The notes beneath the pieces are model-generated. The model saw nothing but the letters and a program-made list of their open reading frames with translations, was not told the DNA's origin and did no database searches. 64,000 bases of DNA from Glandiceps talaboti (taxonomy: Eukaryota > Hemichordata > Enteropneusta > Spengelidae): the NCBI RefSeq assembly GCF_964340395.1, contig NC_135549.1, positions 30,982,832-31,046,831 of the forward strand, given 5' to 3'. The position numbers and the translations under genes are program-made. Positions 39,401 through 51,801 of the stretch are shown piece by piece. Positions within the stretch are counted from its first letter, which is position 1. Every line of letters starts with the position of its first letter.

Positions 39401-42400
39401 ATAGAATAATTTGATAGTAGAGTGGTGATTATTCTACCTATATTAAAATGGAATAATCCTTGTCCTTAGTAACATTTGTAAACAACTAACTTTGTTCTAT
39501 TGCAATGTATGATGGTAATAGCATAGAATAATTTGATAGTAGAGTGGTGATTATTCTACCTATATTAAAATGGAATAATTCTTCTCCTTAGTAACATTTG
39601 TAAACAACTTACTTTGTTCTATTGCAATGTATGATGGTAATAGAATAGAGTAATTTGATGATAGAATGGTGATTATTCTACCTATATTAAAATGAAATAA
39701 TCCTTTTCCTTAGTAACATTTGTAAACAACTAACTTTGTTCTATTGCAATGTATGATGGGAATAGAATAGAATAATTTGATGATAGAATGGTGATTATTC
39801 TACCTATATTAAAATGGAATAATCCTTCTCCTTAGTAACATTTGTAAACAACTAACTTTGTTCTATTGCAATGTAGGATTGCAATAGCATAGAATAATTT
39901 GATAGTAGAGTGGTGATTATTCTACCTATATTAAAATGGAATAATTCTTCTCCTTAGTAACATTTGTAAACAACTAACTTTGTTCTATAGCAATGTATGA
40001 TGGTAATAGCATAGAATAATTTGATAGTAGAGTGGTGATTATTCTACCTATATTAAAATGGAATAATACTTCTCCTTAGTAACATTTGTAAACAACTAAC
40101 TTTGTTCTATTGCAGTGTATGATGGGAATATAATAGAATAATTTGATAGTAGAGTGGTGATTGATCAACCTATATTAAAATGGAATAATCCTTCTCCTTA
40201 GTAACATTTGTAAACAACTAACTTTGTTCTATTGCAGTGTATGATGGGAATATAATAGAATAATTTGATAGTATAGTGGTGATTGATCAACCTATATTAA
40301 AATGGAATAATCCTTCTCCTTAGTAACATTTGTAAACAACTAACTTTGTTCTATTGCAATGTATGATGGGAATAGAATAGAATATTTGATAGTAGAGTGG
40401 TGATTGTTCAACATATATTAAAATGGAATAATCCTTCTCCTTAGTAACATTTGTAAACAACTAACTTTGTTCTATTGCAGTGTATGATGGGAATATAATA
40501 GAATAATTTGATAGTATAGTGGTGATTGATCAACCTATATTAAAATGGAATAATCCTTCTCCTTAGTAACATTTGTAAACAACTAACTTTGTTCTATTGC
40601 AATGTATGATGGTAATAGAATAGAATAATTTGATAGTAGAGTGGTGATTATTCTACCTATATTAAAATGGAATAATCCTTCTCCTTAGTAACATTTGAAA
40701 ACAACTAACTTTGTTCTATTGCAGTGTATGATGGGAATAGAATAGAATAATTTGATAGTAGAGTGGTGATTATTCTACCTATATTAAAATGGAATAATCC
40801 TTCTCCTTAGTAACATTTGTAAACAGCTTACTTTGTTCTATTGCAATATATGATGGTAATAGAATAGAATAATTTGATGATAGAATGGTGATTATTCTAC
40901 CTATATTAAAATGGAATAATCCTTCTCTTTAGCAACATTTGTAAACAACTAACTTTATTCTATTGCAATGTGTGATGGTAATAGCATAGAATAATTTGAT
41001 AGTAGAGTGGTGATTATTCTACCTATTTTAAAATGAAATAATCCTTTTCCTTAGTAACATTTGTAAACAACTAACTTTGTTCTATTGCAGTGTATGGTGG
41101 GAATAGAATAGAATAATTTGATAGTTGAATGGTGGTTATTCTACTTATATTAAAATGGAATGAATAATCCTTCTCCTTAGTAACATTTGTAAACAACTAA
41201 CTTTGTTCTATTGCAGTGTATGGTGGGAATAGAATAGAGTAATTTGATGATAGAATGGTGATTATTCTACCTATATTAAAATGGAATAATCCTTCTCCTC
41301 AGTAACATTTGTAAACAACTAACTTTGTTCTATTGCAATGTATGATGGTAATAGAATAGAATAATTTGATGATAGAATGGTGATTATTCTACCTATATTA
41401 AAATGAAATAACCCTTTTCCTTGGTAACATTTGTAAACAACTTACTTTGTTCTATTGCAATGTATGATGGTAATAGCATAGAATAATTTGATAGTAGAGT
41501 GGTGATTATTCTACCTATATTAAAATGGAATAATCCTTCTCCTTAGTAACATTTGTAAACAACTTACTTTGTTCTATTGCAATGTATGATGGTAATAGCA
41601 TAGAATAATTTGATAGTAGAGTGGTGATTATTCTACCTATATTAAAATGGAATAATTCTTCTCCTTAGTAACATTTGTAAACAACTAACTTTGTTCTATT
41701 GCAATGTATGATGGTAATAGAATAGAATAATTTGATGATAGAATGGTGATTATTCTACCTATATTAAAATGAAATAATCCTTTTCCTTAGTAACATTTGT
41801 AAACAACTAACTTTGTTCTATTGCAGTGTATGATGGTAATAGCATAGAATAATTTGATGATAGAATGGTGATTATTCTACCTATATTAAAATGGAATAAT
41901 CCTTCTCCTTAGTAACATTTGTAAACAACTAACTTTGTTCTATTGCAGTGTATGATGGGAATAGAATAGAATAATTTGATGATAGAATGGTGATTATTCT
42001 ACCTATATTAAAATGGAATAATCCTTCTCCTTAGTAACATTTGTAAACAACTTACTTTGTTCTATTGCAATGTATGATGGTAATAGCATAGAATAATTTG
42101 ATAGTAGAGTGGTGATTATTCTACCTATATTAAAATGGAATAATTCTTCTCCTTAGTAACATTTGAAAACAACTAACTTTGTTCTATTGCAGTGTATGGT
42201 GGGAATAGAATAGAATAATTTGATAGTAGAGTGGTGATTGTTCAACATATATTAAAATGGAATAATTCTTCTCCTTAGTAACATTTGTAAACAACTAACT
42301 TTGTTCTATTGCAGTGTATGATGGGAATAGAATAGAATAATTTGATGATATAATGGTGATTATTCTACCTATATTAAAATGAAATAATCCTTTTCCTTAG

Positions 42401-45400
42401 TAACATTTGTAAACAACTAATTTTGTTCTATTGCAGTGTATGGTGAGAATAGAATAGAATAATTTGATAGTAGAGTGGTGATTGTTCAACATATATTAAA
42501 ATGGAATAATCCTTCTCCTTAGTAACATTTGTAAACAACTAACTTTGTTCTATTGCAGTGTATGGTGGGAATAGAATAGAATAATTTGATAGTAGAGTGG
42601 TGATTGTTCAACATATATTAAAATGGAATAATTCTTCTCCTTAGTAACATTTGTAAACAACTAACTTTGTTCTATTGCAGTGTATGATGGGAATAGAATA
42701 GAATAATTTGATGATATAATGGTGATTATTCTACCTATATTAAAATGGAATAATTCTTCTCCTTAGTAACATTTGTAAACAACTAACTTTGTTCTATTGC
42801 AGTGTATGGTGGGAATAGAATAGAATAATTTGATGATAGAATGGTGATTATTCTACCTATATTAAAATGAAATAATCCTTTTCCTTAGTAACATTTGTAA
42901 ACAACTAACTTTGTTCTATTGCAGTGTATGGTGGGAATAGAATAGAATAATTTGATAGTTGAATGGTGGTTATTCTACCTATATTAAAATGGAATGAATA
43001 ATCCTTCTCCTTAGTAACATTTGTAAACAACTAACTTTGTTCTATTGCAGTGTATGGTGGGAATAGAATAGAGTAATTTGATGATAGAATGGTGATTATT
43101 CTACCTATATTAAAATGGAATAATCCTTCTCCTTAGTAACATTTGTAAACAACTAACTTTGTTCTATTGCAATGTATGATGGTAATAGAATAGAATAATT
43201 TGATGATAGAATGGTGATTATTCTACCTATATTAAAATGAAATAATCCTTTTCCTTGGTAACATTTGTAAACAACTTACTTTGTTCTATTGCAATGTATG
43301 ATGGTAATAGCATAGAATAATTTGATAGTAGAGTGGTGATTATTCTACCTATATTAAAATGGAATAATCCTTGTCCTTAGTAACATTTGTAAACAACTAA
43401 CTTTGTTCTATTGCAATGTATGATGATAATAGCATAGAATAATTTGATAGTAGAGTGGTGATTATTCTACCTATATTAAAATGGAATAATTCTTCTCCTT
43501 AGTAACATTTGTAAACAACTTACTTTGTTCTATTGCAATGTATGATGGTAATAGAATAGAGTAATTTGATGATAGAATGGTGATTATTCTACCTATATTA
43601 AAATGAAATAATCCTTTTCCTTAGTAACATTTGTAAACAACTAACTTTGTTCTATTGCAATGTATGATGGGAATAGAATAGAATAATTTGATGATAGAAT
43701 GGTGATTATTCTACCTATATTAAAATGGAATAATCCTTCTCCTTAGTAACATTTGTAAACAACTAACTTTGTTCTATTGCAATGTAGGATTGCAATAGCA
43801 TAGAATAATTTGATAGTAGAGTGGTGATTATTCTACCTATATTAAAATGGAATAATTCTTCTCCTTAGTAACATTTGTAAACAACTAACTTTGTTCTATA
43901 GCAATGTATGATGGTAATAGCATAGAATAATTTGATAGTAGAGTGGTGATTATTCTACCTACATTAAAATGGAATAATTCTTCTCCTTAGTAACATTTGA
44001 AAACAACTAACTTTGTTCTATTGCAGTGTATGGTGGGAATAGAATAGAATAATTTGATAGTAGAGTGGTGATTGTTCAACATATATTAAAATGGAATAAT
44101 TCTTCTCCTTAGTAACATTTGTAAACAACTAACTTTGTTCTATTGCAGTGTATGATGGGAATAGAATAGAATAATTTGATGATAGAATGGTGATTATTCT
44201 ACCTATATTAAAATGAAATAATCCTTTTCCTTAGTAACATTTGTAAACAACTAACTTTGTTCTATTGCAGTGTATGGTGAGAATAGAATAGAATAATTTG
44301 ATAGTAGAGTGGTGATTATTCTACCTATATTAAAATGGAATAATCCTTCTCCTTAGTAACATTTGAAAACAACTAACTTTGTTCTATTGCAGTGTATGAT
44401 GGGAATAGAATAGAATAATTTGATAGTAGAGTGGTGATTATTCTACCTATATTAAAATGGAATAATCCTTCTCCTTAGTAACATTTGTAAACAGCTTACT
44501 TTGTTCTATTGCAATGTATGATGGTAATAGAATAGAATAATTTGATGATAGAATGGTGATTATTCTACCTATATTAAAATGGAATAATCCTTCTCCTTAG
44601 CAACATTTGTAAACAACTAACTTTATTCTATTGCAATGTGTGATGGTAATAGCATAGAATAATTTGATAGTAGAGTGGTGATTATTCTACCTATATTAAA
44701 ATGAAATAATCCTTTTCCTTAGTAACATTTGTAAACAACTAACTTTGTTCTATTGCAGTGTATGGTGGGAATAGAATAGAATAATTTGATAGTTGAATGG
44801 TGGTTATTCTACTTATATTAAAATGGAATGAATAATCCTTCTCCTTAGTAACATTTGTAAACAACTAACTTTGTTCTATTGCAGTGTATGGTGGGAATAG
44901 AATAGAGTAATTTGATGATAGAATGGTGATTATTCTACCTATATTAAAATGGAATAATCCTTCTCCTCAGTAACATTTGTAAACAACTAACTTTGTTCTA
45001 TTGCAATGTATGATGGTAATAGAATAGAATAATTTGATGATAGAATGGTGATTATTCTACCTATATTAAAATGAAATAACCCTTTTCCTTGGTAACATTT
45101 GTAAACAACTTACTTTGTTCTATTGCAATGTATGATGGTAATAGCATAGAATAATTTGATAGTAGAGTGGTGATTATTCTACCTATATTAAAATGAAATA
45201 ATCCTTCTCCTTAGTAACATTTGTAAACAACTAACTTTGTTCTATTGCAATGTATGATGGTAATAGCATAGAATAATTTGATAGTAGAGTGGTGATTATT
45301 CTACCTATATTAAAATGGAATAATTCTTCTCCTTAGTAACATTTGTAAACAACTAACTTTGTTCTATTGCAATGTATGATGGTAATAGAATAGAATAATT

Positions 45401-45461
45401 TGATGATAGAATGGTGATTATTCTACCTATATTAAAATGAAATAATCCTTTTCCTTAGTAA
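36415..45461. repeat. Superunit copy C, 74 monomers, 9047 bp
   Basis: It follows copy B at a constant 7957-bp offset from 36045 to 40569, then at 7835 bp from 40692 to 43017 because one monomer is lost at 40570. From 40692 to 45461 it matches copy A (23440-28209) at offset 17252, including the right flank W, R, Q, Q, W-type, N, J, K, E, N, S, E, R, Q, V' that B lacks. Private changes are GCAATATATG near 40850, GATGATAATAGC near 43432 and CTACATTAAAAT near 43960. It is 244 bp (two monomers) shorter than A. Confidence 0.9.
40570..40691. repeat. Hybrid R/Q monomer at a one-monomer deletion
   Basis: The head is class R (GGTAATAGAAT) and the centre and tail are class Q (TAGTAGAG, CCTTCTCC). In copy B the same place holds two monomers: R with CCATGG at 32613 and Q at 32735. 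The hybrid combines the left of the first with the right of the second. This is the direct product of an in-register exchange between neighbours that removed exactly 122 bp. Confidence 0.92.
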
Positions 45462-48270
45462 CATTTGTAAACAACTAACTTTGTTCTATTGCAGTGTATG
45501 ATGGTAATAGCATAGAATAATTTGATGATAGAATGGTGATTATTCTACCTATATTAAAATGGAATAATCCTTCTCCTTAGTAACATTTGTAAACAACTAA
45601 CTTTGTTCTATTGCAGTGTATGATGGGAATAGAATAGAATAATTTGATGATAGAATGGTGATTATTCTACCTATATTAAAATGGAATAATCCTTCTCCTT
45701 AGTAACATTTGTAAACAACTTACTTTGTTCTATTGCAATGTATGATGGTAATAGCATAGAATAATTTGATAGTAGAGTGGTGATTATTCTACCTATATTA
45801 AAATGGAATAATTCTTCTCCTTAGTAACATTTGTAAACAACTTACTTTGTTCTATAGCAATGTATGATGGTAATAGCATAGAATAATTTGATAGTAGAGT
45901 GGTGATTGTTCAACATATATTAAAATGGAATAATTCTTCTCCTTAGTAACATTTGTAAACAACTAACTTTGTTCTATTGCAGTGTATGATGGGAATATAA
46001 TAGAATAATTTGATGATATAATGGTGATTATTCTACCTATATTAAAATGAAATAATCCTTTTCCTTAGTAACATTTGTAAACAACTAATTTTGTTCTATT
46101 GCAGTGTATGGTGAGAATAGAATAGAATAATTTGATAGTAGAGTGGTGATTGTTCAACATATATTTAAATGGAATAATCCTTCTCCTTAGTAACATTTGT
46201 AAACAACTAACTTTGTTCTGTTGCAGTGTATGATGGGAATATAATAGAATAATTTGATAGTATAGTGGTGATTGATCAACCTATATTAAAATGGAATAAT
46301 CCTTCTCCTTAGTAACATTTGTAAACAACTAACTTTGTTCTATTGCAATGTATGATGGGAATAGAATAGAATATTTGATAGTAGAGTGGTGATTGTTCAA
46401 CATATATTAAAATGGAATAATTCTTCTCCTTAGTAACATTTGTAAACAACTAACTTTGTTCTATTGCAATGTATAATGGTAATATAATAGAATAATTTGA
46501 TGATAGAATGGTGATTATTCTACCTATATTTAAATCAAATCATCCTTTTCCTTAGTAACATTTGTAAACAACTAACTTTGCTCTATTGCAATGTATGATG
46601 GGAATAGAATAGAATAATTTGATGATAGAATGGTGATTATTCTACCCATATTAAAATGGAATAATCCTTCTCCTTAGTAACATTTGTAAACAACTTACTT
46701 TGTTCTATTGCAATGTATGATGGTAATAGCATAGAATAATTTGATAGTAGAGTGGTGATTATTCTACCTATATTAAAATGGAATAATTCTTCTCCTTAGT
46801 AACATTTGTAAACAACTAACTTTGTTCTATTGCAGTGTATGGTGGGAATAGAATAGAATAATTTGATGATAGAATGGTGATTATTCTACCTATATTAAAA
46901 TGAAATAATCCTTTTCCTTAGTAACATTTGTAAACAACTAACTTTGTTCTATTGCAGTGTATGGTGGGAATAGAATAGAATAATTTGATAGTTGAATGGT
47001 GGTTATTCTACCTATATTAAAATGGAATGAATAATCCTTCTCCTTAGTAACATTTGTAAACAACTAACTTTGTTCTATTGCAGTGTATGGTGGGAATAGA
47101 ATAGAGTAATTTGATGATAGAATGGTGATTATTCTACCTATATTAAAATGGAATAATCCTTCTCCTTAGTAACATTTGTAAACAACTAACTTTGTTCTAT
47201 TGCAATGTATGATGGTAATAGAATAGAATAATTTGATGATAGAATGGTGATTATTCTACCTATATTAAAATGAAATAATCCTTTTCCTTGGTAACATTTG
47301 TAAACAACTTACTTTGTTCTATTGCAATGTATGATGGTAATAGCATAGAATAATTTGATAGTAGAGTGGTGATTATTCTACCTATATTAAAATGGAATAA
47401 TTCTTCTCCTTAGTAACATTTGTAAACAACTTACTTTGTTCTATTGCAATGTATGATGGTAATAGAATTGAGTAATTTGATGATAGAATGGTGATTATTC
47501 TACCTATATTAAAATGAAATAATCCTTTTCCTTAGTAACATTTGTAAACAACTAACTTTGTTCTATTGCAATGTATGATGGGAATAGAATAGAATAATTT
47601 GATGATAGAATGGTGATTATTCTACCTATATTAAAATGGAATAATCCTTCTCCTTAGTAACATTTGTAAACAACTAACTTTGTTCTATTGCAATGTAGGA
47701 TTGCAATAGCATAGAATAATTTGATAGTAGAGTGGTGATTATTCTACCTATATTAAAATGGAATAATTCTTCTCCTTAGTAACATTTGTAAACAACTAAC
47801 TTTGTTCTATAGCAATGTATGATGGTAATAGCATAGAATAATTTGATAGTAGAGTGGTGATTATTCTACCTATATTAAAATGGAATAATTCTTCTCCTTA
47901 GTAACATTTGAAAACAACTAACTTTGTTCTATTGCAGTGTATGGTGGGAATAGAATAGAATAATTTGATAGTAGAGTGGTGATTGTTCAACATATATTAA
48001 AATGGAATAATTCTTCTCCTTAGTAACATTTGTAAACAACTAACTTTGTTCTATTGCAGTGTATGATGGGAATAGAATAGAATAATTTGATGATAGAATG
48101 GTGATTATTCTACCTATATTAAAATGAAATAATCCTTTTCCTTAGTAACATTTGTAAACAACTAACTTTGTTCTATTGCAGTGTATGGTGAGAATAGAAT
48201 AGAATAATTTGATAGTAGAGTGGTGATTGTTCAACATATATTAAAATGGAATAATCCTTCTCCTTAGTAA
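45462..48270. repeat. Transition zone, 23 monomers
   Basis: Order is Q', N, Q, K/S hybrid, X, S, T, U, R, P, Q, G, V, W, R, Q, W-type, N, J, K, E, N, S. The first part ends the A/C superunit, and 45828 is a hybrid with CTTAC and CTATAGC in the head and GTTCAAC in the tail. The run X to R at 45950-47294 has the order and exact spacing of 11336-12680. Private substitutions cluster at 46.1-46.7 kb: ATATTTAAATGG, GTTCTGTTGC, TCAAATCATCC and CCCATATT. Confidence 0.85.
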
Positions 48271-50340
48271 CATTTGTAAACAACTAACTTTGTTCTATTG
48301 CAGTGTATGATGGGAATATAATAGAATAATTTGATAGTAGAGTGGTGATTGATCAACCTATATTAAAATGGAATAATCCTTCTCCTTAGTAACATTTGTA
48401 AACAACTAACTTTGTTCTATTGCAGTGTATGATGGGAATATAATAGAATAATTTGATAGTATAGTGGTGATTGATCAACCTATATTAAAATGGAATAATC
48501 CTTCTCCTTAGTAACATTTGTAAACAACTAACTTTGTTATATTGCAATGTATGATGGGAATAGAATAGAATATTTGATAGTAGAGTGGTGATTGTTCAAC
48601 ATATATTAAAATGGAATAATCCTTCTCCTTAGTAACATTTGTAAACAACTAACTTTGTTCTATTGCAGTGTATGATGGGAATATAATAGAATAATTTGAT
48701 AGTATAGTGGTGATTGATCAACCTATATTAAAATGGAATAATCCTTCTCCTTAGTAACATTTGTAAACAACTAACTTTGTTCTATTGCAATGTATGATGG
48801 TAATAGAATAGAATAATTTGATGATAGAATGGTGATTATTCTACCTATATTAAAATGAAATAATCCTTTTCCTTGGTAACATTTGTAAACAACTTACTTT
48901 GTTCTATTGCAATGTATGATGGTAATAGAATAGAGTAATTTGATGATAGAATGGTGATTATTCTACCTATATTAAAATGAAATAATCCTTTTCCTTAGTA
49001 ACATTTGTAAACAACTAACTTTGTTCTATTGCAATGTATGATGGGAATAGAATAGAATAATTTGATGATAGAATGGTGATTATTCTACCTATATTAAAAT
49101 GGAATAATCCTTCTCCTTAGTAACATTTGTAAACAACTAACTTTGTTCTATTGCAATGTATGATGGGAATAGAATAGAATATTTGATAGTAGAGTGGTGA
49201 TTGTTCAACATATATTAAAATGGAATAATCCTTCTCCTTAGTAACATTTGTAAACAACTAACTTTGTTCTATTGCAGTGTATGATGGGAATATAATAGAA
49301 TAATTTGATAGTATAGTGGTGATTGATCAACCTATATTAAAATGGAATAATCCTTCTCCTTAGTAACATTTGTAAACAACTAACTTTGTTCTATTGCAAT
49401 GTATGATGGGAATAGAATAGAATATTTGATAGTAGAGTGGTGATTGTTCAACATATATTAAAATGGAATAATTCTTCTCCTTAGTAACATTTGTAAACAA
49501 CTAACTTTGTTCTATTGCAATGTATGATGGGAATAGAATAGAATAATTTGATGATATAATGGTGATTATTCTACCTATATTAAAATCAAATAATCCTTTT
49601 CCTTAGTAACATTTGTAAACAACTAACTTTGCTCTATTGCAATGTATGATGGGAATAGAATAGAATAATTTGATGATAGAATGGTGATTATTCTACCTAT
49701 ATTAAAATGGAATAATCCTTCTCCTTAGTAACTTTTGTAAACAACTTACTTTGTTCTATTGCAATGTATGATGGTAATAGCATAGAATAATTTGATAGTA
49801 GAGTGGTGATTATTCTACCTATATTAAAATGGAATAATTCTTCTCCTTAGTAACATTTGTAAACAACTAACTTTGTTCTATTGCAGTGTATGGTGGGAAT
49901 AGAATAGAATAATTTGATGATAGAATGGTGATTATTCTACCCATATTAAAATGAAATAATACTTCTCCTTAGTAACATTTGTAAACAACTAACTTTGTTC
50001 TATTGCAATGTATGATGGGAATAGAATAGAATATTTGATAGTACAGTGGTGATTGTTCAACATATATTAAAATGGAATAATTCTTCTCCTTAGTAACATT
50101 TGTAAACAACTAACTTTGTTGTATTGCAATGTATGATGTTAATAGAATAGAATAATTTGATGATAGAATGGTGATTATTCTACCTATATTAAAATGAAAT
50201 AATCCCTTTCCTTAGTAACATTTGTAAATAACTAACTTTGCTCTATTGCAATGTATGATGGTAATAGAATAGAATAATTTGATGATAGAATGGTGATTGT
50301 TCAACATATATTAAAATGGAATAATCCTTCTACTTAGTAA
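48271..50340. repeat. 17-monomer HOR unit, 2070 bp
   Basis: Order is T, T, U, T, R, W-type, N, U, T, U, X, P, Q, G-type, U, R, P-type. The G-type monomer at 49854 has CCCATATT and ATACTTCTCC. The R at 50097 has GTTGTATTGC. The last monomer (50219) mixes C23 with GGTAATAGAAT and a GTTCAAC tail and has TAAATAAC. The Q at 49732 starts CTTTTG, a variant shared only with 51193. Confidence 0.9.
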
Positions 50341-51801
50341 CATTTGTAAACAACTAACTTTGTTCTATTGCAGTGTATGATGGGAATATAATAGAATAAT
50401 TTGATAGTAGAGTGGTGATTGATCAACCTATATTAAAATGGAATAATCCTTCTCCTTAGTAACATTTGTAAACAACTAACTTTGTTCTATTGCAGTGTAT
50501 GATGGGAATATAATAGAATAATTTGATAGTATAGTGGTGATTGATCAACCTATATTAAAATGGAATAATCCTTCTCCTTAGTAACATTTGTAAACAACTA
50601 ACTTTGTTCTATTGCAATGTATGATGGGAATAGAATAGAATATTTGATAGTAGAGTGGTGATTGTTCAACATATATTAAAATGGAATAATCCTTCTCCTT
50701 AGTAACATTTGTAAACAACTAACTTTGTTCTATTGCAGTGTATGATGGGAATATAATAGAATAATTTGATAGTATAGTGGTGATTGATCAACCTATATTA
50801 AAATGGAATAATCCTTCTCCTTAGTAACATTTGTAAACAACTAACTTTGTTCTATTGCAATGTATGATGGGAATAGAATAGAATATTTGATAGTAGAGTG
50901 GTGATTGTTCAACATATATTAAAATGGAATAATTCTTCTCCTTAGTAACATTTGTAAACAACTAACTTTGTTCTATTGCAATGTATGATGGGAATAGAAT
51001 AGAATAATTTGATGATATAATGGTGATTATTCTACCTATATTAAAATCAAATAATCCTTTTCCTTAGTAACATTTGTAAACAACTAACTTTGCTCTATTG
51101 CAATGTATGATGGGAATAGAATAGAATAATTTGATGATAGAATGGTGATTATTCTACCTATATTAAAATGGAATAATCCTTCTCCTTAGTAACTTTTGTA
51201 AACAACTTACTTTGTTCTATTGCAATGTATGATGGTAATAGCATAGAATAATTTGATAGTAGAGTGGTGATTATTCTACCTATATTAAAATGGAATAATT
51301 CTTCTCCTTAGTAACATTTGTAAACAACTAACTTTGTTCTATTGCAGTGTATGGTGGGAATAGAATAGAATAATTTGATGATAGAATGGTGATTATTCTA
51401 CCCATATTAAAATGAAATAATACTTCTCCTTAGTAACATTTGTAAACAACTAACTTTGTTCTATTGCAATGTATGATGGGAATAGAATAGAATATTTGAT
51501 AGTACAGTGGTGATTGTTCAACATATATTAAAATGGAATAATTCTTCTCCTTAGTAACATTTGTAAACAACTAACTTTGTTGTATTGCAATGTATGATGT
51601 TAATAGAATAGAATAATTTGATGATAGAATGGTGATTATTCTACCTATATTAAAATGAAATAATCCCTTTCCTTAGTAACATTTGTAAATAACTAACTTT
51701 GCTCTATTGCAATGTATGATGGTAATAGAATAGAATAATTTGATGATAGAATGGTGATTGTTCAACATATATTAAAATGGAATAATCCTTCTCCTTAGTA
51801 A
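50341..51801. repeat. 12-monomer HOR unit, 1461 bp
   Basis: Order is T, T, U, T, U, X, P, Q, G-type, U, R, P-type. It matches the preceding unit at offset 1461 from about 49124 onward, including the rare CTTTTG start of Q (49731 and 51192) and GTTGTATTGC (50118 and 51579). It lacks the R, W-type, N, U, T stretch. The U-T-U pattern offers several equivalent crossover points. CTACTTAG near 50331 is private to the junction with the preceding unit. Confidence 0.92.
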
